13,770 nucleotides of DNA from Candidatus Brocadiaceae bacterium (lineage in GTDB: Bacteria; Planctomycetota; Brocadiia; Brocadiales; Bathyanammoxibiaceae): positions 1 to 13,770 of the forward strand of contig JASEHG010000031.1 in assembly GCA_030018855.1 (NCBI GenBank), in the 5' to 3' direction. Under the pieces are notes generated by a model. The model was not told the DNA's origin, searched no databases, and saw nothing but the letters and a program-made list of their open reading frames with translations. Shown one piece after another: positions 1-5,260 of this stretch. Both the position numbers and the translations under genes were made by a program. Every line of letters begins with the position of its first letter. Positions within the stretch are counted from its first letter, which is position 1.

Positions 1-119
1 CGCGCTTGAGGCAGATTCGCCCGCCCAAAAGCTTGCCCTGAGCGGAGCCGAAGGGATGGCGGATTTTCAACCTTTGGCGGACAGGGCTGCCTAGAGGCTG
101 GTAGGAGGCCGAAGGTTAG
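1..119. repeat. Non-coding repeat-rich stretch with a partial palindromic element
   Basis: No gene is supported here. Positions 5-21 read TTGAGGCAGATTCGCC, nearly the same as the core of the elements at 3387-3402 (TTAGGCAGATTCGCC) and 4010-4024 (CTGAGGCAGATCCGCC), so the window seems to start within a copy of the same dispersed element. Positions 31-54 hold a second palindrome-like unit, CCCTGAGCGGAGCCGAAGGG, with CCCT/AGGG ends. The rest has GC-rich fragments of the same character (GGCGGA, AGGCCGAAGG). I infer a repeat graveyard between the leftward-reading small gene and whatever lies left of the window. Confidence 0.5.
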
Positions 120-308
120 CTAATCCTTAGTCTTTGTCCTTGGGAGGTTGAACTTTTTTTGAACCTTCTTCGTGCTTTGCATTTCCTCTTCTGCCTTTCT
201 ATAAGTCTCTGGCCAGACGTAACGGCGAAACAGGACGTGGAAGGCAAAGAAGCCCAGCACCAGTATCATGATGACCAGGCCTGCTACTATGGCTTGTAAT
301 AGGTGCAT
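120..308 (-). CDS. Small single-helix membrane protein, unknown function
   Basis: A 62-residue ORF from the ATG at 308 to a TAG at 120. Residues about 4-27 (LLQAIVAGLVIMILVLGFFA and on) form one strong membrane helix. It is followed by a basic RR and a charged, probably cytoplasmic tail ending in KTKD. An in-frame TTG at 356 would add 16 residues; I prefer the ATG because the extension only lengthens the hydrophobic stretch beyond a normal helix. Neither start has a clear Shine-Dalgarno sequence. TATAAT on the minus strand at 321-316 lies just upstream of the ATG, so a leaderless or near-leaderless transcript is possible. The gene diverges from the permease at 365 with under 60 nt between them. 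I do not recognise the family, and the ORF could be spurious. Confidence 0.45.
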   Translation of the reverse strand: MHLLQAIVAGLVIMILVLGFFAFHVLFRRYVWPETYRKAEEEMQSTKKVQKKFNLPRTKTKD

Positions 309-364
309 GCCCAAAATTATAATAAATTCAACAAAATTGTAAATAGACTGCCTCAATCTAAATA

Positions 365-1795
365 ATGAAAAGCTACCTCTCTCTGGGAATATTCTTGGCC
401 TGTTATGCTGGATTTGTTTTCTTCCCTAGATGGAGGAGCTGGTGTGCCTGTGCAGGGGCACTCTTTCTTACACTCCTGGTGCTCGGTCCCTGGTATGCCC
501 TGGCGTCCATAAATTGGAATGTAATGATGGTCTTTACGGGGGTGATGATTATTGCAGAACTCCTCATCTTCTCCCGACTACCCTCTTACCTGGCAGAACA
601 TATCGTCAACAGGGTCAAAATATCTTCCTTAGCTATGCTCTCGTTATGCGGGCTGGCAAGTTTTTTATCCATTTTTCTAGAGAATGTAGCCACTGTGCTT
701 ATCGTGGCCCCTATAGCCCTGAGTATAACCGAGAGGTTAAAGATACCACCCACGAAATTATTGATAGCCCTGGCTATCTCCTCCAATCTGCAGGGGACGG
801 GCACCCTTATAGGTGACTCCCCCAGTATGATACTAGCTGGCTACGCAAAACTGACCTTCAACGACTTCTTCTTTCATGCCGGGAGACCAAGTATATTTTT
901 TGCCGTCCAGGCGGGGGCAGTAGCCACCCTGCCCGTACTTTATTTCTTCTTCAGGGTGTTCCGTAAACCCGAAGTGTCTATACAAGTAGAAAGGGTACGT
1001 TCCTGGGCGCCTGTTGGGCTCCTTGGGGGGCTTATCTTTAGCCTGGCTTTGGCCTCCTTCTGGAAGACAGACTTCCCTTACAGGAACGGCTCCATCTGCA
1101 TGACCTTCGGTCTAGCAGGACTGATGCTTTATAGATTTAAGTGGAGGGGCAGGGCAAGGGAATTTATAAAGGGACTGGATTGGGATACGGGGCTCTTCCT
1201 CCTGGGAGTCTTCGTCCTCGTAGGGGGGCTCTACCATACAGGCTGGATTGACACAATAACCCGCCTTGTAGAGAGGGTCTCTGGCGGAAACCTCCTGCGG
1301 GCATACCTCACCATAATATTGCTCTCGGTGGTCTTCTCGGCCTTTATTGATAACATACCCTACGTGATGATAATGCTCCCCGTAGTTGATAAAGTAGCCC
1401 AGGATGTACATGGCCCTTCCATTCTATTGATGTTTGGCCTCCTTTTAGGTGCGTGTCTGGGAGGTAATATCTCCCCCTTTGGGGCCTCCGCTAATGTAGT
1501 GGCTGTGGGTATGTTACGCAGTAGGGGTATTGTTGTGCCCGTACAGGAATTTGTAAGGATGGGGCTCCCTTTTACCCTTTCGGCGGTAACCGCGGGATGT
1601 CTGCTCTTGTGGCTGGTATGGGTGGGGCCACGGTTCAGCTACAGCCCAGGTGAGGCTGAAAAGATGGCTGTAGAGGCACCAAGACATTTAACGGAAGAGG
1701 AAGAATTAAGGCATGCCATAGATTCTCTAAAGAAGATACTTGTGGAGCTTGAAGAAGAGGTAGCCGATATTTTTGAAGAAGAGGATGAAAAGTAA
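365..1795 (+). CDS. ArsB/NhaD-type anion or Na+/H+ permease (ion transporter superfamily)
   Basis: A 476-residue polytopic protein, probably an inner-membrane ion permease. It has the two-fold internal repeat of the ArsB/NhaD/CitMHS group. The first half carries FLENVATVLIVAP (residues about 104-116) followed by SSNLQGTGTLIGDSPSMILA. The second half carries FIDNIPYVMIMLP (about 327-339) followed by GACLGGNISPFGASANVVA. These paired acidic-Asn helices and Gly-rich re-entrant loops are typical of the family. The first half has Glu-Asn where Asp-Asn is common. Substrate (arsenite, sodium/proton or organic anion) cannot be told from sequence. An odd feature is the C-terminal tail, residues about 441-476, which is a strongly acidic likely coiled coil (LTEEEELRHAIDSLKK, then a Glu-rich end). 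The start ATG at 365 has no visible Shine-Dalgarno. No ars regulator is nearby, so an arsenic role is not supported. Confidence 0.85.
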   Translation: MKSYLSLGIFLACYAGFVFFPRWRSWCACAGALFLTLLVLGPWYALASINWNVMMVFTGVMIIAELLIFSRLPSYLAEHIVNRVKISSLAMLSLCGLASFLSIFLENVATVLIVAPIALSITERLKIPPTKLLIALAISSNLQGTGTLIGDSPSMILAGYAKLTFNDFFFHAGRPSIFFAVQAGAVATLPVLYFFFRVFRKPEVSIQVERVRSWAPVGLLGGLIFSLALASFWKTDFPYRNGSICMTFGLAGLMLYRFKWRGRAREFIKGLDWDTGLFLLGVFVLVGGLYHTGWIDTITRLVERVSGGNLLRAYLTIILLSVVFSAFIDNIPYVMIMLPVVDKVAQDVHGPSILLMFGLLLGACLGGNISPFGASANVVAVGMLRSRGIVVPVQEFVRMGLPFTLSAVTAGCLLLWLVWVGPRFSYSPGEAEKMAVEAPRHLTEEEELRHAIDSLKKILVELEEEVADIFEEEDEK

Positions 1796-1812
1796 GCTAC
1801 AGAGGTAGAAAG

Positions 1813-1859
1813 ATCCAAATGATTTGACGTTGAGTCCACCTCAGGTGGACAATTTGGAT
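1813..1859. terminator. Double inverted repeat between convergent genes, possible bidirectional terminator
   Basis: An outer inverted repeat ATCCAAAT (1813-1820) / ATTTGGAT (1852-1859) encloses an inner perfect hairpin GTCCACC-TCA-GGTGGAC (1834-1850). It sits in the 65-nt gap between the stop of the permease (1795) and the stop of lpxB (1861), where a two-way terminator is expected. No long T tract follows on either strand, so the terminator role is inferred from position. The inner hairpin resembles the TCCGCC-TGA-GGCGGA palindromes found elsewhere in the window with G:C pairs changed to A:T. Confidence 0.45.
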
Positions 1860-1860
1860 T

Positions 1861-2997
1861 TTAACGCTGTATCATCCCCAATATCTCCCGTGCTGCCAGG
1901 GCCGAAGCCCCTGGTCGGGCAAAATCCTCCATAATGCTAGAAAGTCCTTGCACTACCCCAGCCCTTTTTTCCTCTCCGATAAGTAATCCCAGGGCCTGTT
2001 GTGCAACCCAGGGGTAGTCGTCTCTGTACATAAATTTTTCTGGTACAAGGGACCTCTCCGCCACAGTATTAACAAGGCACAGAAAAGGGGTATCCATATA
2101 GGGTCTGGCCACAAAATAGGCGAAGGGTGTGACCCTGTAGGCAACAATCATGGGTTTTTGGTGATAGGCCACCTCCAGGGTAACCGTGCCAGAGGCAGTC
2201 AGGCATAAGGTAGAGGCCTCAATAATCTCGCCCAGGGAGCCTACTACAATCTCTGCGGCCAGGTCGTACCTCTTCACCATAGTATGGATAAGCGGGAGGT
2301 GGTCTATATACCCGCAAGAGATGAGGAAGCGGCTTTCTGGGAGTCCCTCCTTGATAAGCCCTGCGGCCTTGAGGAAGATGGGCAGGAGCTTCTTTATCTC
2401 CTGGGAGCGACTGCCCGGGAGTATGGAGATTAAAGGGCCTTTCCCTCCTGAGCTGAGCTTGCCCACCAGTCCGGCATCTACCTCCCTCTTTGCCAGTTCG
2501 TCAAAAAGGGGATGGCCCACGTAGCGTACAGGGATGCCTGCCCTGGTATAAAACCCCTCCTCAAAGGGATAGATAACCAGCACCTTACTAACCAACCTCT
2601 TTAGTTTCTTCACCCTCCAGGCCCCATGGGCCCAGAGTTGTGGACAGATGTAATATACCACCGGGATACCTAACCTGCGTGCGGCCTGAGCGAGGTATAG
2701 GTTAAACCCTGCATAATCAATAAGGACTACCGCCTGTGGCCTATGGGATTGGAAAAACCTCACACAATCCTTGTACACACCCCAGAGGGCGGGTATCCTG
2801 GTCAAGGTCTCTGCCCACATAACAGAGTGGTTATCCATAGAATGGAGACAGTGCAGCCCCGTCTCTACCATCCTCTGCCTGCCCAGTCCATGGATTTCTA
2901 CCCCGGGCGCCCGCTCCAATATCCCCTTGATAAGGTTGGCCCCATGCAGGTCCCCGGAGGCCTCACCTGCACTGATAAATATCTTCTTATTACTCAA
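1861..2997 (-). CDS. lpxB: Lipid-A-disaccharide synthase LpxB
   Basis: A 378-residue GT19 glycosyltransferase that joins UDP-2,3-diacylglucosamine and lipid X to make the lipid A disaccharide, at the inner face of the cytoplasmic membrane. Family marks seen: FISAGEASGDLHG (residues 7-19), CPQLWAHG (118-125), GHPLFDEL (161-168), LPGSRSQE (193-200), SGTVTLE (269-275) and a C-terminal VPEKFM (about 318-323). Length is normal for the family (about 380). The start is TTG at 2997: it overlaps the 3' end of the upstream membrane-protein gene by 8 nt (TTGAGTAA shared) and has GGGGA about 6 nt upstream, which suggests translational coupling. No other lpx gene is visible. The gene shows that the organism makes lipid A and so has an outer membrane. 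Confidence 0.95.
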   Translation of the reverse strand: MSNKKIFISAGEASGDLHGANLIKGILERAPGVEIHGLGRQRMVETGLHCLHSMDNHSVMWAETLTRIPALWGVYKDCVRFFQSHRPQAVVLIDYAGFNLYLAQAARRLGIPVVYYICPQLWAHGAWRVKKLKRLVSKVLVIYPFEEGFYTRAGIPVRYVGHPLFDELAKREVDAGLVGKLSSGGKGPLISILPGSRSQEIKKLLPIFLKAAGLIKEGLPESRFLISCGYIDHLPLIHTMVKRYDLAAEIVVGSLGEIIEASTLCLTASGTVTLEVAYHQKPMIVAYRVTPFAYFVARPYMDTPFLCLVNTVAERSLVPEKFMYRDDYPWVAQQALGLLIGEEKRAGVVQGLSSIMEDFARPGASALAAREILGMIQR

Positions 2998-3343
2998 CGT
3001 TCATCCCCACGAAATATGCTATGGTCTTACCTGCCAGATTTATCCCTAGAAATATAAAGGCAAAGCCCCAGACAAAGGCCCAGGAGTAAGACATATCAAA
3101 ACAGAACCACCCATATCTTACGTCCATAAAAAAGGCTAACAAGAGCGAAAGGGGGAAGAACACCAGTATCCCCGTTAGTAGAAAAAATATTACCTTGTGC
3201 TGAAGGAAAAAGACATCCGTTGCAACCCATATACCCAGCCCGTAGAAGGCAAATAAAAAGAAGAGGCTCATCCCTATCTTGCCATGAAAATACAAGAAGG
3301 CCGCAACACCTAAGGTCAAAATGGCCAGGAAAAGGTGTAGCAT
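2990..3343 (-). CDS. Four-helix hypothetical membrane protein upstream of lpxB
   Basis: A 117-residue, very hydrophobic protein with about four membrane helices (residues about 2-18, 24-46, 50-72 and 84-110) and almost no soluble part. I do not recognise a family. It starts at the ATG at 3343, with AGGA about 8 nt upstream, only one nucleotide after the stop of the transposase-like ORF (TAA-G-ATG). Its 3' end overlaps the lpxB start by 8 nt. The tight coupling to lpxB suggests an envelope role, perhaps in lipid A or phospholipid handling, but that is inference from neighbourhood only. Phe and Leu richness, Trp-Phe-Cys-Phe around residues 79-82 and an internal MDVRYGW loop are the only distinctive features. 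Confidence 0.7.
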   Translation of the reverse strand: MLHLFLAILTLGVAAFLYFHGKIGMSLFFLFAFYGLGIWVATDVFFLQHKVIFFLLTGILVFFPLSLLLAFFMDVRYGWFCFDMSYSWAFVWGFAFIFLGINLAGKTIAYFVGMNVE

Positions 3344-3344
3344 C

Positions 3345-4721
3345 TTATAGTCCTGGGGTTTCAGCAGTAGGGGCGTATTGCCGTGCCTTAGGCAGATTCG
3401 CCGTGGCGAACAATACGCCCCTACTGGAATGGCCGGTTGTCCGTCTCTTTATACCAAAGACCTTTAGCAAGGTACGCCTCGCACGGGTCATACCTGTCAG
3501 ATAATCCCGCCTCTTCCCTGCTAATAGGCTACTTACCACCCTGACCTCTTTTAGCGTATCCAGTATCTCGGCCGTCTTCGTCGCCTGTGTTGCTGACGCC
3601 CTCGGGAGCCCTTTCTGGAGCAGCTTGTCCAACAGGTGTGCCAGTATAGATACAAGGATGTAACCCTTCAAGTAAGCACCCCTGGGTGGTACAAAGGGGG
3701 GCCTAGCGAGCCGCCCAAGGGCCGCCTCCGTTTCCAGAAGGCCTCTAAAGGCCCTTCTGGCCTTGTAGGGGGTGGTCTTCCTGGCAATGTTTGTCCTTAG
3801 ACAGACCTTTTGGTTGTAGTACTTGAAAGTAAGGTACCTCCTCCTGTACCTGCGGCGGATCTTCCGCCCCTCTCTCAGAAAGGCCAGGTAGGGGATGGAT
3901 TCCTTATCCATAAAGGCCACCCCGTCCCTTCCGAGGGTAGAGTGCCGTGCAACGAGAACCCCTTTGGTATCCTTTAGTTCCTGGAGAATCTGCAGGGGCA
4001 TGGTCATGCCTGAGGCAGATCCGCCTAGGCGGACACGCCGTGCCCCTACCACTTTCCTTGCATAAACCTTGCACCCCGTCATGCCATTGCTACCCAGGGG
4101 GAGGGTTACCAGGTATCCATCCGCCTGAGGCGGATACACCTTTCCTCTGGAGGATACTGGGTTTATATCTACGACACAGTAGGGGCGACTGCCAGCCTTA
4201 GGCGGCCCGCCCCTACCTGGCCATTCCAGCCTGCCCAGAGAGTCCATACTATTTAGCAGTACCTTCCTCAACCTCCCCTGGCCCAGCCTTACCAACCTCT
4301 CCGCCTCCGGGAGATATACCCTCTCTAACCAGCCTGAGAGGGTGGCAGAACCACCGGTGTATGCGACAGGCCGACACAACTTATGGAAGACCATGGCCAT
4401 TATACAACTCGCCCTCGGCCCCAAACCAGACTCCAGGACTTTTCTAAACCCTGCCCCTTCCCATAAGTGTTTTAAGAGGAGGATATTTCCATACTCCTTT
4501 ACCCACCTGGTCTTTATCTCTCCTACGGTTAAAAATTGTTTCCCTGAGAACCTGCTCAGAGACTTGACCAAACCGGTAAGGCCGGGACGTACCCTTTCCC
4601 ACTTACCCATATTCCACAACACCCTCTGCTTTACCCTGCCGTTGGAACGGTAACTCTCCACCACCCTGAGATAGCAGTGGGTCTTTCTCCCCGTCTTAGT
4701 CTTTACCATACGTACAAACAT
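3345..4721 (-). CDS. Degenerate IS1634/IS4-like transposase ORF carrying in-frame palindromic elements
   Basis: A 458-residue ORF whose ends look like an IS1634-type DDE transposase. The N-terminus (MFVRMVKTKTGRKTHCYLRV, then VESYRSNGRVKQRVLWNMGKW) is typical, and residues about 350-400 match the distal part (LKGYILVSILAHLLDKLLQK, then EILDTLKEVRVV). From memory, intact relatives run about 500-600 residues, so this one is shortened in the middle. The catalytic core is hard to see. A first Asp may survive in CVVDINP. The usual D in the VxDRG-like strand reads VLVARHSTLG, and the usual Glu of the IExAFR helix reads ARRAFRG. Four stretches are encoded by palindromic repeat DNA: GRGGPPKAGSRPY, KVYPPQADGY, ARRVRLGGSASGM and the C-terminal LFATANLPKARQYAP. 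The frame is nevertheless open throughout. No terminal inverted repeats of an intact IS are seen, and the next gene begins one nucleotide after the stop. It is either a pseudogene-like remnant or a repurposed protein. Confidence 0.65.
   Translation of the reverse strand: MFVRMVKTKTGRKTHCYLRVVESYRSNGRVKQRVLWNMGKWERVRPGLTGLVKSLSRFSGKQFLTVGEIKTRWVKEYGNILLLKHLWEGAGFRKVLESGLGPRASCIMAMVFHKLCRPVAYTGGSATLSGWLERVYLPEAERLVRLGQGRLRKVLLNSMDSLGRLEWPGRGGPPKAGSRPYCVVDINPVSSRGKVYPPQADGYLVTLPLGSNGMTGCKVYARKVVGARRVRLGGSASGMTMPLQILQELKDTKGVLVARHSTLGRDGVAFMDKESIPYLAFLREGRKIRRRYRRRYLTFKYYNQKVCLRTNIARKTTPYKARRAFRGLLETEAALGRLARPPFVPPRGAYLKGYILVSILAHLLDKLLQKGLPRASATQATKTAEILDTLKEVRVVSSLLAGKRRDYLTGMTRARRTLLKVFGIKRRTTGHSSRGVLFATANLPKARQYAPTAETPGL
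3365..3426. repeat. 62-bp palindromic element with perfect 16-bp terminal inverted repeats
   Basis: CAGTAGGGGCGTATTG (3365-3380) and its exact reverse complement (3411-3426) flank a 30-nt centre that holds TTAGGCAGATTCGCC and GTGGCGAA. It lies entirely inside the 3' end of the transposase-like ORF and encodes its last residues but a few. The AGGGGC...GCCCCT ends and the GCCTnAGGC core are shared with the elements at 3992-4049 and 4179-4216, so the three form one family. Confidence 0.85.
3992..4049. repeat. Palindromic element with AGGGGCA ends and tandem hairpins, inside the transposase-like ORF
   Basis: The ends AGGGGCA (3994-4000) and TGCCCCT (4041-4047) are inverted repeats, with further near-matching flanks. 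Inside are two hairpins: GGCATG-GT-CATGCC (3997-4010) and the perfect 14-nt palindrome TCCGCCTAGGCGGA (4020-4033), joined by TGAGGCAGA. It encodes about ARRVRLGGSASGM of the surrounding ORF without breaking the frame. Confidence 0.8.
4119..4135. repeat. 17-nt palindrome inside the transposase-like ORF
   Basis: ATCCGCCTGAGGCGGAT is a perfect inverted repeat with the central TGA as loop. The 15-nt core TCCGCCTGAGGCGGA occurs unchanged at 10169-10183 and 13216-13230, and with a changed loop at 6032-6046. Here it encodes part of VYPPQADGY on the minus strand. Confidence 0.85.
4179..4216. repeat. Short palindromic element with 9-bp ends, inside the transposase-like ORF
   Basis: GTAGGGGCG (4179-4187) and CGCCCCTAC (4208-4216) are perfect inverted repeats around a 20-nt centre containing CCTTAGGCGG. 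The ends and centre match shortened versions of the 62-bp element at 3365-3426, including the CA before GTAGGGGCG. It encodes GRGGPPKAGSRPY of the ORF. Confidence 0.8.
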
Positions 4722-4739
4722 AGCCTACCCGAAAACATG

Positions 4740-4794
4740 AATTACAAATTTCAAATTACAGATTCCAAATTTGTAATTTACAATCTGTAATTTG
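4740..4794. repeat. AT-rich interleaved inverted repeats upstream of the transposase-like ORF
   Basis: Two perfect inverted repeats are interleaved: AATTACAAATTT (4740-4751) with AAATTTGTAATT (4767-4778), and CAAATTACAGATT (4752-4764) with AATCTGTAATTTG (4782-4794). The order A-B-A'-B' would give a pseudoknot rather than two separate hairpins. It lies 19 nt upstream of the start at 4721 and inside the 216-nt divergent gap to the gene at 4938. No further gene or clear promoter is visible in that gap. A TTGACA at 4904-4909 lacks a convincing -10 partner. Confidence 0.7.
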
Positions 4795-4937
4795 TATTAC
4801 CACTACTCCAGACAGAATACCCTGTGGTAAACCCATTTCTAAACCTCCTCCACCCCAACCAGGTGTTATCAAAGAGACAAAAGGCAGATGTCCTGAGATG
4901 CGGTTGACAAGTATAAATCATTGTTACGGGCCTTTCA

Positions 4938-5252
4938 ATGCCCACCTTCACACCAAAGGCAGATGAAACCCAAGTCTTGTTATTTTCTTCAGAATCTAGT
5001 AAATTGATAATTGTGTGGCTTAAGAACTTATGGAGCAAATGGTGGCAGATTTCTGGCTATGCCGTCACCTTCCAGGGGAGGGTCTTCTTAAGCCTGATTT
5101 ATTTTACTCTACTTGCTCCTATAGGTGCTATGTTCAGACTACTAAAGTACAATCCCTTAAATACTAGCCCTGTTTATGGTGCAACGTACTGGGAAGAAAG
5201 GACACCACAGGAGAACCCCCCAACCTTGACAGATTTGACAAGACAATATTAG
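4938..5252 (+). CDS. SxtJ-like small membrane protein
   Basis: A 104-residue protein, first of four same-strand genes. The core, residues about 28-75 (LKNLWSKWWQISGYAVTFQG, RVFLSLIYFTLLAPIGAMFR, LLKYNPL), resembles the small SxtJ-type membrane proteins that accompany carbamoyltransferases: a Trp-rich amphipathic part, one membrane helix ending in the motif APIG, then a short tail with YWEER. The first 25 residues look less conserved. In-frame TTG or GTG codons around 5001-5016 are alternative starts, and no start has a clear Shine-Dalgarno. The stop is 8 nt before the carbamoyltransferase start. Function is not known for the family. Its constant pairing with the transferase suggests a membrane docking or partner role, which is inference. 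Confidence 0.7.
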   Translation: MPTFTPKADETQVLLFSSESSKLIIVWLKNLWSKWWQISGYAVTFQGRVFLSLIYFTLLAPIGAMFRLLKYNPLNTSPVYGATYWEERTPQENPPTLTDLTRQY

Positions 5253-5260
5253 GGCCAGGC

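Noticed and set aside
1112..1411. Antisense ORFs over the permease, lpxB, scpA, yidC and mnmE genes
   Set aside because: They lie opposite well-recognised genes, show low-complexity or unrecognisable products and are expected shadows of biased codon use.
3345..4800. An intact, active insertion sequence
   Set aside because: Catalytic residues appear lost, no matching terminal inverted repeats or target duplications flank the ORF, and the next gene starts one nucleotide after it.
4904..4932. TTGACA at 4904-4909 as promoter of the carbamoyltransferase cluster
   Set aside because: No acceptable -10 at 16-18 nt spacing; TATAAA at 4913 is only 3 nt away. Kept only as a remark.
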